Source of the DNA: Batillaria attramentaria
Taxonomy: Eukaryota > Mollusca > Gastropoda > Batillariidae
Length of the DNA: 64,000 nt
Direction: 5' to 3'
Assembly (NCBI GenBank): GCA_018292915.2
Contig: JACVVK020000399.1
Span: 562,501 to 626,500 of the forward strand
Numbering within the stretch: the stretch's first letter is position 1; each line of letters opens with the position of its first letter. A program made the translations under genes and the position numbers. The notes beneath the pieces are model-generated. The model made no database searches and was not told the DNA's origin. It saw nothing but the letters and a program-made list of their open reading frames with translations. Below are positions 23,908 through 35,280 of this stretch, one piece after another.

Positions 23908-23929
23908 AAGATACATCAACAATCATAAC

Positions 23930-24028
23930 AATGATAAATAATAATAATAATAGTGATAATTATACATAATCAGCATAGGCTCAAAGCGACGCAAACTGAA
24001 CTCAAAAAAACACGTTCACGTGAGTACC
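23930..24028 (-). mobile_element. SINE-B, 3' fragment
   Basis: AAT-rich tail, then GGCTCAAAGCGACGCAAACTGAACTC and CACGTTCACGTGAGT, matching the terminal part of SINE-B; the rest is missing. Confidence 0.55.
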
Positions 24029-24297
24029 GCGCAGGCACTACCAGATCTTTTTTCTTTCAAATATTCACGGAATTTTAATTGTCTGTCTGCCATCTTGCTG
24101 ATGTTGCATACGTTCCCCCCCCCTCCCACCTTTGCTCCCCCCCCCCCCTTACCGACCCCACCCCCTCCTATCAATAAGATATCCACTTCTCTGTTCGTCT
24201 AAATTACGATTATTTGGCAGAGAAAAAAAAATTAGACGAAGGTCCGTGAAGCCTTATAAACTGTGAATTTTTGTTGACTCTGAGTTGGCCATTAATT

Positions 24298-24505
24298 TTA
24301 CTGTATTGCAGCTCGATGAAGGCTGCATGCCTGACCGACGCGCGAATCGCGGATGATGTAATTCATACCCTTATACTCGATGAACTCCTTGCCGTCACGC
24401 TTGGCTGATTTCAGCAGATCCTCCACTTCTTCGTTGCTCATCCGCTCACCCATGGTTGTCATGAAATGTCGGAACTCTTCTACCTCGATCTTTCCGCTAC
24501 CGCTT
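24298..24505 (-). CDS. Calmodulin-like EF-hand protein, exon 5 (last)
   Basis: Acceptor ccgtgtgcag before 24505; entered after two bases of a codon (AG/A, Arg). Reads to a stop at 24298 (69 codons with the stop). Encodes residues 172-240. It holds the rest of EF-hand 3 (D-R/S-G-S-G-K-I-E-V-E-E; the first Asp and most of the Arg codon come from exon 4) with canonical ligands at loop positions 1, 3, 5 and 12. EF-hand 4 follows, with loop K-R-D-G-K-E-F-I-E-Y-K-G lacking the position 1 Asp and position 12 Glu. The helix FRHFMTTMGERMSNEEVEDL aligns without gaps to calmodulin's [20 protein letters not shown]. A C-terminal tail of about 22 residues follows. A possible donor (AAGG/gtatga) inside the exon could give another 3' end. 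No clear poly(A) signal was seen. Confidence 0.88.
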
Positions 24506-24818
24506 CTGCACACGGAACATACGGTATGTCACGCGTGTAATATCGATTTGTGGTCATGAATTGCCGGAACTGTTCAACCTACATGTTAACCAATACCTCT
24601 CCTGCACACGGGATATAAGTTTATGTGTTGCGTATAACATCGATATTAGTTGGATTTTTTTGTCAATAAATGTTGAAACTCCTCAGTTTTGACATTACCG
24701 CCACTGCGCATGCACATCATAACATCATACCTGTCAGAGTACCATGATACCCGGAAGAGTACCATCATACCCAGAAGAGTAACAGCACACCCGGGAGAGT
24801 AACATGCCTCTCACATAC

Positions 24819-24933
24819 CTGTCTAGCACCTGGAAAGCCACCAAGATGTCTTCCTCAGCATTGTTCCCATAGTAGATTCCTCCGCGCCGAGCAACGTACG
24901 CTTCTACGTCCGCGAAGGTAATAGTCCCTCTTG
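24819..24933 (-). CDS. Calmodulin-like EF-hand protein, exon 4
   Basis: 115-nt exon between acceptor gtctgttttgcag and donor GACAG/gtatgtg. Its first two bases complete a codon begun in exon 3 (G/CA, Ala) and its last two open the Arg codon finished in exon 5. It encodes the second half of EF-hand 2, whose loop E-V-T-A-R-G-T-I-T-F-A-D spans the exon 3/4 junction. That loop has lost the Asp at position 1 and has Asp instead of Glu at position 12, so it should not bind calcium normally. Then follows the central linker (VEAYVARRGGIYYGNNAEED), about three residues longer than in calmodulin, and the incoming helix of EF-hand 3 (ILVAFQVLD). Confidence 0.9.
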
Positions 24934-25223
24934 CTGCAAAACAGACGAAGTGAGTTGTCAGCCGACAATCTAGGTCGAACGCGGAAGTCGTTTTTGTCAC
25001 ACAGACATAATAACGTGTGGTGAACGGTCCATAGTGGAAATGAGTATCATTGCTCGAAAGTTACATTTTCTTACCAAGAATGGTCTATCTATATTTCACT
25101 TAGAACTGATTTGCACCGATAAACGTATTGACAGAGGATGTCAGCTTAAAAAATATCTTTGAACAGGGAACGTGTATTATCTTTTTGTGTTGCTGTAGTG
25201 CTCTCTCTCTCTCTCTCACAGTG

Positions 25224-25370
25224 GGCGAGCGGGATAGCCGAATGGTAGAGCGTTGGACTTTCAATGCTCGCGTCGTAAGTTCGAATCCCGGCTGAGGCCA
25301 AATATTTGTGCTGGCCTCAGTTTTTCATGTTGCCCCTACGTGGTGGAAAAGACGTTAAACTCAAACACTC
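25224..25370 (+). mobile_element. SINE-A, nearly full length
   Basis: Head GATAGCCGAATGGTAGAGCG and AAGTTCGAATCCCGGC; body shortened (the GTCTTTG..ATATCAC segment is missing) before TACGTGGTGGAAAAGACGTT. Tail of AAACACTC units. Confidence 0.82.
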
Positions 25371-25395
25371 ACTGAAACACCCCCCTCCCCCTCTA

Positions 25396-25398
<3 letters not shown>

Positions 25399-25448
<50 letters not shown>
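25399..25448. repeat. (CT)n microsatellite
   Basis: About 22 CT dimers after a C-rich stretch; G-rich tracts follow at 25501-25544. Confidence 0.93.
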
Positions 25449-25451
<3 letters not shown>

Positions 25452-26754
25452 ATAACAGCGAACGGTCCCGGCAAGTTTGCGCTCGGAAGAGGTGTGTGTG
25501 TGGGGGGGGGGGGGAGGGAGTGTGTGTGTGTGGGGGGGGGGGGGTGTTCAGGACATGGGTCTAGAGGTTACCGGCAGTGGTGCCAGTTCCACTTCCTGCG
25601 CACAGACGTCACGGATAGCATGGCTCCCAGCGCTGGGATTGGCTGAGGGCACTATCGGGAATTCCCGGTACCGGACATTTGCCAGACGCATCCTGACACA
25701 GGACCTTCCAGGCCCGGCAACAACATTCTTGGTTATACACAGCGACTGTCTGGAATAACTGCAGGCTATTTAGCCGGCCATTGAACCGTGCTCACATGGG
25801 GGCCGGTTAGGGAGTTAGAGATCTGGTATCAGTTGCTGAAATGAATTTCTCTTGTTTGCCTTGATCTTCTAGAGTTCTGCAAACTGCAATTTGCCCCGTA
25901 TCTTTTTTGGGTAAGTTTATGTCTGATTGTGTCAATATCGGTTTGCATAAGAGAGGCGTGTTTGACGTGTGAAAAAAAATGCAGATTTTTACAAAATCTT
26001 TGGTTATTGTGCAGGCATGGCGTGAGTAAGGGTGCACAGCTTTTAACCGCTCAAACTCAATGTGTCCGGCCAGCAAGGCTGCCGCATCAGTAGACTAGGA
26101 AACTCACGTTTTAAGTCTTCTTCTTCTTATCATTATAATTAATTTGCATGCTGTCACGAAGTAGACATGTCTCGCTGTTAGAAACCACAACCTGTTTTGG
26201 TTTGGATGATGGTGTGATGTGTATATGTATTTTGGATTGAAACTGGTGTGTTTCTGCTTTGTTATGATTTCTTTAGCTCTATTTTGTGTATTGTTGTACT
26301 TTATTATCATGTTCTTTGAATTTTGCTATTCCTCCACACCTCAAACGGGGAGAAAGGAATAAAATCTTTGAATTTGAATTTCAAGTGAAGAAAAAAATTG
26401 GTTAAGGGAAAAAAATGAAAGGGTTCCCATCTGTGAACTTTATAGAAGCCACACCGAAGAAATCAATATCGGGCATGATGCCAACAGAGCAACTGAGTGG
26501 AGTTACTGGCTCCATACAGCAGAAAACAGGGACTTTACACAGGATACGGGGACAGAGTGCGGAGGGTTCACGAAGTGAAGAAGAGGCAAGAGGCGGGATG
26601 GTGCATGAGCCGAGGCTATGAATTTCGCAGATGACCTAAATATCGTTCAGCAGTTACCTATTTGAAAGGTTCCACAAAAGGTCTGAACAAAGAGTCAGGT
26701 CAATCGTCGTTGACGTGGCGTAAAAATAGCTGTCATAACTGGGCAGCCTCAGTA

Positions 26755-26784
26755 GAAGCAGAATAAGAAGTAGTAGTAGAAGCA

Positions 26785-26826
<42 letters not shown>

Positions 26827-26932
26827 AAAGACTATAGTAGCAGCAGCTTAAGGGGTAGTAAGAGTAGCTGCAGCAGCAACAGTCACATAGTAGTAGAAGT
26901 CGTTATGGTAGAAGCAATGGTGGTAGAAGCAA

Positions 26933-26963
<31 letters not shown>

Positions 26964-26965
26964 TG
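26755..26965. repeat. (AGC/AGT)n trinucleotide repeats
   Basis: Imperfect GCA, GTA and AGA triplets, with a pure (CAG)n core at about 26787-26815 and (GTA)n at 26938-26963. Confidence 0.85.
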
Positions 26966-27752
26966 CAATAATCACAGTATTAATAAATCCGCTGAAGACT
27001 CCTATTTTGACACATTTCACCGAGAGCAGTTAAAATTATTCATTTATTTCAGATCCAGGATCCAGTGCACGTGAGGAACACTGCGCTGCTTGTTCCTGGT
27101 TCTTTCAAACCGTGTGCATTGTGGACAAGACAGACAGTGTGAAAAAAAAATTGAGCTGTGACAATCCCAGAGCACGACTGTGTCCTCTATTGTTCCCAGA
27201 ATACACCCGGATCGATAACAGCTAAACACAGACCAGAGCGAGGCGATGCAGGGTAGATAATCATCAGCCAACATCCGCCTGTACCTGAATCATTGAAGGA
27301 GTTTCTAAGCAAAACCGATCAATGGATGAAGGGAGGGGGATAAACAGGGCTTTCCTCTGCTACTCAGGGCGGCGTACAAAGCCCGAGAACTATTAACTTA
27401 TTCATAATTCATTTATGTTTCATAGTCGTTGTTGTCCGTTTCCGCTGTTGTTGTTGTTGCTGGTGTTGTTGTTGTTCTTGTTGTCGTCGTCGTCTTGTGA
27501 AAATATGCTGACGGTGGTCAATTACGGGGGACTGGTAGGAATTGGGTGAAGTAGGAGAGTTGGGGGGGGGGGGAGCAAAAAATAAAACCCTTATAATTTG
27601 TAGGTACACACATTCAGATGCGCGGCAAATGCACATTGCAAAAAAAGGAAATGAATAAGCAGGGGTACGAGAAAGTTGATGTCTTAGATTTCACATAATA
27701 ATAACACGTAAGTTAATGGCTGTATCGTATGGATTTGTTTTGTCATGCATCA

Positions 27753-27800
27753 TCACCTATACGTGGTGGAAAAGGACATTAAACTCCCGAACACCCATGA
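27753..27800 (+). mobile_element. SINE-A, 3' fragment
   Basis: CACCTATACGTGGTGGAAAA followed by GGACATTAAACTCCCGAACACCC; only the last ~45 bp of the family. Confidence 0.6.
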
Positions 27801-28105
27801 AAGCCTACTGTGACCGTTCGAAAGTTTTGTTTCTTTGCTGGTTTAATGGTTGGTTGGCGTTGTCATTCTTTTTGTAGTTGTTATTGTTGATGATGATGTT
27901 TTTGTGATTCTTTATCGAGTGTACATCCGAGTGTTTATTTTGTTTCGTCTGTGTAAACAAAAAAAAGGCTGAGTACACCAATATTTGATTGGCACTCTCT
28001 GACGCACTTTAATGGCTCTCTGCAGAACAGCGTGAACTAACACTAAAAACATACATCAGTTATTCATTACGTGAGCCAAGAAACCCGTCCACCTGACACC
28101 GGCAG

Positions 28106-28181
28106 CCAATGGGAGTGACGTCAAACGCTCACAAATAACATGACACGCTTTTGACTCAGTTCAATAATTTCCATTGAGTCA
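28106..28181. promoter_or_regulatory. CCAAT/CRE/double AP-1 motif cluster
   Basis: Within 76 bp: CCAAT at 28106-28110, full CRE TGACGTCA at 28116-28123, TGACTCA at 28152-28158 and its inverse TGAGTCA at 28175-28181. The last two are AP-1-type sites. The cluster lies in intron 3 of the calmodulin-like gene, just 5' of a plus-strand ORF. It could be an intronic enhancer or a cryptic promoter. Motif presence is seen; function is inference. Confidence 0.35.
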
Positions 28182-28184
28182 GGT

Positions 28185-28601
28185 ATGTATGCTGCCTCTG
28201 TTTCCGTGTTAGTGATAGGTTTTCTGAATGGGGCGCGTTTCTGCTCGAGTGTAGGTCAACAGCACATGTCAATAGGGATATCGAATGGTGTATTTATGTG
28301 TGTCGAAAACAAACACGGGCGTCTCTTTCACAATAGTGCCAGCCTCTCAGCTCCTGTTTTTTGCCGGGCGAATGGAAGAAATTACGTTTCGTGCCATTAT
28401 GCCATTAGGAAAAGCATACACCCACCTCGACATCGTGTCTCACAGGCACTCGCAGTTTGTCAAACTTTGAAAATAAAATCGTTTTTTCATATGGGATGCC
28501 GACACGCACACGATTTTATTATTTTAAATTTTGACAAAACTACGAGTTACTGTGTAGTGCATTGCCCATTTAACCGTAAAGGTGATTATCAAACCTACTA
28601 A
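28185..28601 (+). CDS. Unrecognised 138-codon ORF
   Basis: Open from ATG at 28185 (MYAASVSVLVIGFL...) to a stop at 28601. A hydrophobic start is followed by a Cys- and His-rich region without a family motif I recognise. It stands immediately downstream of the CCAAT/CRE/AP-1 cluster, the main reason to list it. It is antisense to an intron, and a chance ORF of this length is possible in a window of this size. Confidence 0.15.
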   Translation: MYAASVSVLVIGFLNGARFCSSVGQQHMSIGISNGVFMCVENKHGRLFHNSASLSAPVFCRANGRNYVSCHYAIRKSIHPPRHRVSQALAVCQTLKIKSFFHMGCRHAHDFIILNFDKTTSYCVVHCPFNRKGDYQTY

Positions 28602-28610
28602 AAGAAGACA

Positions 28611-28641
28611 ACACAAAAGTGCCTGAACGGCACTTTTGTGT
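28611..28641. repeat. Perfect 13-bp hairpin
   Basis: ACACAAAAGTGCC, loop TGAAC, GGCACTTTTGTGT. Perfect arms with a 5-nt loop, ten bases after the stop of the ORF at 28185-28601. May be chance or a MITE remnant. Confidence 0.7.
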
Positions 28642-28976
28642 ATGTATTTATTGATCGATTAGTTGTTGATTGATTGGTTGGTTGAATGACGTGTGAATGT
28701 ATGTGTTTTTCAATAATATCGCTTCGGAACTTTTGAAGACCGCTACAAATAAGTGTTCATAGTTTTCTCATTTCTGTTTTGGTTGACTGATTGTCCATGT
28801 TAATATTTCTGTCTGAAAAATACCTGAAGTATGGGCTTTCATGAAATAACTACTGCTACTACTACTTCGTACCAGCAGTAGTATGTAGTGTTTCGTCTTT
28901 CTTGTTAATAATTATACTTATGACGACTATTATTATCGTCCATCCCACTTCTGACACCAGTTTTCAACGTCCTCAC

Positions 28977-29120
28977 CTGTGACCTCCAGCTCGTGTCGCG
29001 CCTCCTCCAGGTCCTGTTCCGACGGGTTCCAGCCTAGACAGCGTAGCAACTCGCCAAGGTCACGTGCTTGGATACGACCTTTGCCTGCCTTCTCGAACAT
29101 TGCAAAGGCTTGCTTGAGCT
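28977..29120 (-). CDS. Calmodulin-like EF-hand protein, exon 3
   Basis: 144-nt exon between acceptor ccttgaccctgcag and donor GTCACAG/gtgagg, phase 1 in and phase 1 out. Encodes LKQAFAMFEKAGKGRIQARD and the following helix, i.e. EF-hand 1 and the first part of EF-hand 2. Loop 1 (E-K-A-G-K-G-R-I-Q-A-R-D) aligns with calmodulin's D-K-D-G-D-G-T-I-T-T-K-E but lacks Asp at positions 1, 3 and 5, so calcium binding is unlikely. LGELLRCLGWNPSEQDLEEA resembles both calmodulin (MRSLGQNPTEAELQDM) and molluscan myosin essential light chain (LLRCLGMNPTE), leaving the exact subfamily open. Confidence 0.9.
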
Positions 29121-29275
29121 CTGCAGGGTCAAGGTCAAGAGCTAAACTTAATGTGGGTGGTTGTTTCAATGGTAAGATAAAACTTCTGCTTTCTGGTAAA
29201 GGAATATCCTAGAGGACATATGCTACATATACTGCCCGTTTTAATATGAAGTCAAGTGATCTTAGGGATACTTAC

Positions 29276-29324
29276 CTGCTTTCTGCTCCTCTGTTAGAAT
29301 GATGGCATTCTCCGCTTGGGGTGG
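29276..29324 (-). CDS. Calmodulin-like EF-hand protein, exon 2
   Basis: 49-nt microexon with acceptor gtgtttttgttacag and strong donor GCAG/gtaagt. It starts in phase 0 and ends in phase 1. Encodes PPQAENAIILTEEQKA and the first base of a Glu codon completed in exon 3. LTEEQKAELKQAF across the junction is the calmodulin N-terminal helix (LTEEQIAEFKEAF). Confidence 0.87.
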
Positions 29325-29408
29325 CTGTAACAAAAACACGACAAAAGACCTTGTTAAATAATAAAACACTTTCCAATACAAACAACAACAGCACCCCTCC
29401 ACATATAC

Positions 29409-29485
29409 CCCCCCCCCCCACCCAACACACACACACGCACACGCACACACACAGACACACGCGCGCGCGCGCGCGCGCGCACGCA
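29409..29485. repeat. C-run, (CA)n and (CG)n microsatellite
   Basis: Poly-C then CA dimers with CACG interruptions and a (CG)n run at 29460-29479. On the transcribed minus strand it is GC/GU-rich, about 85-160 nt upstream of the exon 2 acceptor. Confidence 0.9.
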
Positions 29486-29776
29486 CAAACGTCCTCTCAA
29501 ACAGGAAAGCATCAGGCACTGAGCAAAGAGAGAGTCATTGAGCTATTCTTAAGATATGGGTAAACATGACAGACTATGAGCAATAAAACAGTCTGGCACT
29601 CTGACGTGAGAGTGAATAATACATTATTTCCAGAGATCACATGGCACCTGTCCTTATATGAGAGGAAGGACGGATTCCATAATTTGCTGCGCCATGGAGG
29701 GAAATGACAAAGCATGGATCACATCTGACGGCGATGAAAGTGATGCAGTAGCAGCTGGTTGGTTGGTGTAATTTGT

Positions 29777-29960
29777 TTCCACCAGACAAGTGTAATAATA
29801 ATAATAATCATAATAATCAATATTATTATTATAGCGCTGTAACCTAGACATAAAGGAGATTTTTCCACCACACAAGTGTGATAATAATAATAATAATACA
29901 TGTATTATTATTATCATTATTATTATTATAGCAATGTAACCTAGACATAATAGAGATAGA
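29777..29960. repeat. Two ~95-bp tandem units with ATT/AAT hairpins
   Basis: Each unit reads CCACCA(G/C)ACAAGTGT, an (AAT)n run, an (ATT)n run, then TAGC.(C/A)TGTAACCTAGACATAA. AAT and ATT runs within a unit are self-complementary. Confidence 0.75.
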
Positions 29961-30408
29961 AGAAGAAAGCATGTGAAATATTTTCAAGAATACACAGAAC
30001 CGTATGCTCAGTGGCCATAGGCACAGCGACACACACATACCCGGCGAGGGAGACACTTGATACAAACACTTAAGTGCCGTTCTGCGATAAAAACGGTATT
30101 TTTTTTCTTGAATGTTCCAAGGGAGGGTGACTGGCGGAAAGAATGAATTCCAGGCTAAAAAGCGTGTGAGAGAAGTCAAGAAGCTATACGACAACCTGGT
30201 TTATACCGCGTGCAATTAATCGTGTGATTTCTGGGTAGGGTACCGCACACTCCATTTTTATGTATGTGTGTCTGATTTAGGAGGATATATCTCTCTTTGT
30301 GTTATATGTGTGACACGAGATGGTTCTAAAGACAGGTTGTTTTACCCGGGTCCAGCATTTTAGCCAGCTACGGGTTTCATGGTGTTTTGGGGTGTTGGTT
30401 TTGTTTCT

Positions 30409-30569
30409 GTGGACGTACCATGAGAGATTTTGTGGACGTACCATGAGAGATTTTGTGGACGTACCATGAGAGATTTTGTGGACGTACCTTGAGAGATGTT
30501 GTGGACGCATCATGAGAGATTCTGTGGACGCATCATGAGAGATTTTGTGGACGCACCATGAGATATACG
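30409..30569. repeat. 23-bp minisatellite, seven copies
   Basis: Unit GTGGACGTACCATGAGAGAT plus TTT; variants in copies 4-7 (CTTGAGAG, GCATCATG, GCACCATG). The gradient of changes along the array is typical of end-decay. Confidence 0.92.
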
Positions 30570-31020
30570 ACTGCTAGACCTTCTTCAGAGGTCGGGTGGT
30601 CGGGTTGAGATGTGATGTCTTGAAGAGGAATGGGCAAAGAGAAAACAGAGCCAGCACAATGTCTGGGCTCTGAGCCAAGATTTGGGGGAGAATATTCTTA
30701 TGGTCAGTAAAAATGTGTTTAAGTGATTATTATTGTTATTATTGTCTTATTAACAGTTCGGCTGGTGGCCAGTCGGAAACATCTTATTCGAGCTCAATTA
30801 ACATTCAGCCCCAACCTCCATGCGCTCCAGTCTCTGTCGGCCCCCTCCCTCCCTCGCCCCTTTGACGTCAGCCAAGAGGAAGCAATTAGGGTTAGATGAT
30901 AAATTATTCACTCATCACGGGCCGCTGTTCAGATTAGTTTCGGTTGGGTATCTGGGCTGTGCCAAGTGTCTTCTCATGTCCAAAGTTGGTAACTCTAGCG
31001 CTGACATGAAGAAGAAGAAG

Positions 31021-31021
<1 letters not shown>

Positions 31022-31092
<71 letters not shown>
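31022..31092. repeat. (TG)n microsatellite
   Basis: 35 uninterrupted TG dimers. Confidence 0.96.
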
Positions 31093-31093
<1 letters not shown>

Positions 31094-32101
31094 GCCCATT
31101 TTTACTGTATAGTGAATTGGCTTGGAATACTAGTGTAAAACATTTAATTCGTACTCGGATAAATCGTAGTTCGCCTAAATCATATCATCTTGATTGGGGT
31201 GCAGTGTCAGTTTTATTGATTTGAAATCTGAAGGCCTTTAAAGAACTAATACAACTTCTGTGAAAATTTCTAGGCTGAATATATCACATGTGAGAAAAAA
31301 AATTACCACAACCATATGCCATGATGCCAGTATCACATTTTTACCAGCCATTTTCTTAAAGAAGCCGCTTTTCAACAGCGTTTTGTTTTCAACAAACATA
31401 TCTCAGGCCTACACCGTGCTACAGAAATAATAAAAGACAGCTTACTTTTCGCACTTTCCTTTGATAATGTACCACTCACTCCATATAACCCTATAACCAT
31501 CCTTTGTCACCCTTTTTGTGGGGTTCCTTCACATAGATGTGCTCAGAGTGAGACAGAGAAATCGTTTGCCACCTGAATTTCTCTTCCGATGGTAATTGGT
31601 GGAAAAAGAAAAGACAAAAAAAAAAAAAGAAGATACAGGCTAGCAATACCAATCTGGCGATATCTACGTCAGAATGTTAGGTGAGATCTATGAACACACA
31701 ACACGCTGTTATGCAGACAGTAAAACAAACACAGACGCAGCTTATTGATTAAACGCTTATGTGAAAACTGCATGTTGTGCACTGATGTCTGCATGTCAGC
31801 CATTCACTAGAGGCGACAATGGTTAGGAAACTGCATTGTGCGAGTACGTATGTACAGCGTGCACACTTCCAACTATACCGAGCAGCAAAAGAAAGGCGAA
31901 ATTTATGGCATGATACTGACTGATACCCCGGAAAGCGTTTTTCGCCCATTCAGTTGCGAAGTCATCATACAGCGGGAAGCCGACTTATTATATGAAAGTC
32001 TTTAGGAGTGCTCGGATGATGAGTTCGAATGCTGTTTGGAAGCCAAAAATGTGTACTGCTCTTTTTCCCCCTCGCTGTCTTGCCTTTGAGATTATCCCTA
32101 T

Positions 32102-32107
32102 GCGTGC

Positions 32108-32162
<55 letters not shown>
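32102..32162. repeat. (GT)n microsatellite
   Basis: CGTG tetramers followed by about 25 GT dimers. Confidence 0.95.
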
Positions 32163-32163
<1 letters not shown>

Positions 32164-32837
32164 TGTATCTCACGTTGTTTTGTATTTTATTTTTTGTGTG
32201 TCAACCAGTGTAGTCTTTTATTGTATATTGGGTTTTTTGAGTGGGACTGTGATGAGCAAATGAACAGCACCAAAAGACATCCCTAAGACGTATAATACTT
32301 CAAATGGCAATAAATTTCCAGGTATCTAATTCTGTATCTGCAGAGGCTGAAAAGGACGCTAAACCCGCAGAACAACCAACCAGCGTTACACTTAATGACA
32401 TACAGGCTGTGATCGTGAGAAGTACGAGTTTCTTTTGTTGCTCGGTATGTACATGGAACGTTGCTCGCATACGTACAGTTTTACATGTCACGTGCTGAGA
32501 AAGCAATTTTGAGATTGAGAGAGAGGGAGAGGATATGAGAGAGAGAGAGAGAGGACATCACTGAAAGTGGTAGACCCGACTGGTCCCAAGTGTGACCATT
32601 TCCCAAATCAGCTCTGTGTGAACCACAGGGGAAATCTGGGAAAAAGGTCAAATTAGCAGAGGCTTCCTGCAAGCAGAACAAACCTCCGGGACTTCAAAGG
32701 CATGGGTGTCTTTTTGACGCAAAACAAAGTCCTTCAGAGAAAGGAGAACTGTAGCCTCGAGGATAATCTGGAGAGGAAGAGGGGGAAAAATCCATGAAGC
32801 GTTCTTGACTTTAATTCGCTTCACAACCGTCTGCTCC

Positions 32838-32877
32838 GTGTGTGTGTGTGTGTGTGTGTCCGTGCGTGCGTGCGTGC

Positions 32878-32945
<68 letters not shown>
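32838..32945. repeat. (GT)n-(CGTG)n microsatellite
   Basis: GT dimers, five CGTG tetramers at 32861-32883, then about 30 GT dimers. Confidence 0.95.
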
Positions 32946-32946
<1 letters not shown>

Positions 32947-34131
32947 ATTGAAAGATACGTGAAGTGCACACAGCGCAGACGGTCATTTTCTCAAGAAGAT
33001 TTATACTACACATTATCATACTCTTGTTTTGTGGTTGCTTGTCTGTTTACTTAGATCTTTGTACGCGAGAAACCCAACGTCTGGTGTGGACCTGCCTGTA
33101 AGTTCAATAAAAACCAATCTGAAAAGGCACAAACTAAAGTCACAGAAAGGAAAAACGTAAAACAAATACAGTCCCAATTACATGACAATAATTTGTTCAT
33201 TGTCCGCCGTTCAATTTATTTTAGAAACGACAACTCAAAAGCTAGAGTCACCAGGCAAAGCTGTTAAGATTGTAAAGAGATTAGAAACAAAAGTCGATAT
33301 AACGTGTTTGTTTCCTGTTTCGATTTTACTCTCTTCAAGAGTTTTGAACCATCAGTTGCCAACAGACTAGAGAGAAGAGAGATGGCAGTATTTCTAAGGC
33401 ACATGGGAAAGGCTTGGTTTCCAATAACCCATGTCAGGCCTGCCAGAGACAGATTCTAGTCCCAGATTTCTGCCCCGGATCTGTGTGTGACACCTGGACA
33501 CTGTAGCGGAATGCCTGAAGACAGGGGAAAGTGATTGTGTGTGTGTCACAGCCAGCGCTCAGTTCTAAGGTTTCAAGCTGCTCTTCTGTCTAACGCCATA
33601 TAAGGACACGCAAGTCCGTCAGCAAAAAAAGAAAAAAAAAAACACCAAAAAAAAAAAAAAACGCAAGAAGAGAACAGATACATGTACAGTGTATGACTCA
33701 TTTAACGCCGAGAGAGACAGAAGGAATAGGGTTTCACGTGTTTTGCGTCAGATGGTGTTCCAAATCTCCGAATCTCCAGCCCCCCTCCCCCCTTCTCTTT
33801 ATCTCCCCCTCCCTTCAACCCCTCCTACGCACCCCATCCGCCCCCCCCCCCTCCTCGCGAAGAGAAGAAACGCTGAGACCAAGATACATGGATCGTGCAT
33901 TCAAAACTATGTTGTCTGGAAAATATGGCTGCAGGCAGTCAAAATGTTCAACAGTAAGTTGGACTGGAACCTGGAAAAAACCAGCAAAACTCATTTTTAA
34001 AAAAAATGCAATTTCATTTTACAAGGCAAGAATTCTGCCAACCCCCTTCCCCACTAACCCCCTTCCTTCTCTCTGATTGGACAGTGGCAAATTTTGTGTC
34101 AAATCACCTCCGTTGGTGTAGAAAGTGCCCC

Positions 34132-34178
34132 CTCCCCCCCCCCCTCCCCCCCCCCCCCCCTCTCTCTCTCTCTCTCTC
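34132..34178. repeat. Poly-C and (CT)n tract
   Basis: C runs of 9-14 joined to about nine CT dimers. Confidence 0.85.
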
Positions 34179-34660
34179 GCTCCCGTACTTGAATCCCCTG
34201 TGGTTCCCAATTCCCAATTTCAAAGATACACGGGCCAAACGGCTAATGCGAAGTTAATCATCACTGTTGGCTTAGTTAGGTGTGAAGGGACTGAGGCCAG
34301 AAAGCCGCCACCCGCCACTGACACCTTCAAAATCAATATCCCCCCCCCCCCCCCCGCTCTCCTTGTGTGCACCAAGACGCATTGATTTTGCCTGTAGAGT
34401 TACAGGTCCGTTTCAATGGCCTTTGCCAAACAGAAGCATCGTCTTTTTCACTTGTTACTAACACAAATAAAGGGGCAAAGTAGTCTTTTGTGGACGGGCG
34501 TTGACCTTCCTTGGTGACCCAACTGCATACAGGATTTACTCGACATATTATCTTTCAGGACAACTAAAGTCAAGTGTTCATGGACCTCTGGAGACCAGTG
34601 TTTACAATTCAGGATTGGCTGTTAGCTCGGAGGGTAAAGTCCTTTTCAAATCATTTAGGG

Positions 34661-34932
34661 CGGGTTGGTGTTTAAGGGTTTAATGTCCTAATCCATCACA
34701 TGAGAGTGACACCAATGAGGGGACAACGACGAAAAAGCCAGCACAAATGTTTGGCTCGCAGCCAGGATTCGAACCCACGACCCAAACTTTCCATCACAAG
34801 GAGAATACCAAGGACAAGGCAACGTGGAGAAAATCATTATAAAGATTTGGGTTCTACCTGGGATTTGAAGTCCCAAGCCGAGATTTGGAAGTCAGAGATA
34901 TACACTTTATAAGCTGGTCTATCCTGGTTCTC
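34661..34932 (-). mobile_element. SINE-A, old copy plus a second partial unit
   Basis: 34661-34792 matches the family (GGTTTAATGTCC, GACAACGACGAAAAAGCCAG, GGATTCGAACCCACGACCC). At 34790-34932 a second, more diverged head-bearing unit follows (CCATCACAAGG, TACCTGGGATTTGAAGTCCC, ATCCTGGTTCTCCGG). A nested or tandem dimer is the simplest reading. Confidence 0.55.
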
Positions 34933-35280
34933 CGGTAGGTCTTTAGGACGAGTTAGTGTTATTGATTACTCACTCACTCACTGAGGTAAGTGTAACTAAG
35001 ATAACAATTAAAAACCTCTATGTTCGTAACGCTGCTGAGATGAAAACCCGCTGTCGAAGCCTTAAGGTTGTTTGCCAGATGGACAGGTGTTTTATTTGGC
35101 CATATTGGACGTTTTCGTGACTTTGTGGATTCTGGTAGTAGAGAAAATGCGATTTTCTTTGAGCCTACGGTCCATTCCTGAACAGATTGGGACTCGACAA
35201 AGATTCTCAAAATAGTCATCAATCAGCGCCGTCTAGCTGGTCCTCAGTCCGCAACCAAAACATTAATAAACTCGTCTGCC

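Larger units (their letters stand above)
24934..28976 (-). other. Intron 3 of the calmodulin-like gene
   Basis: 4043-bp intron. It contains SINE-A at 25224-25370, CT and G-rich tracts at 25380-25545, triplet repeats at 26755-26965, a SINE-A fragment at 27753-27800, a promoter-like cluster at 28106-28181 and a hairpin at 28611-28641. I see nothing nameable in 25550-26750, 26970-27750 or 28650-28970. Confidence 0.8.

Noticed and set aside
30409..30569. CRISPR array
   Set aside because: Units are contiguous with no unique spacers and the context is eukaryotic.
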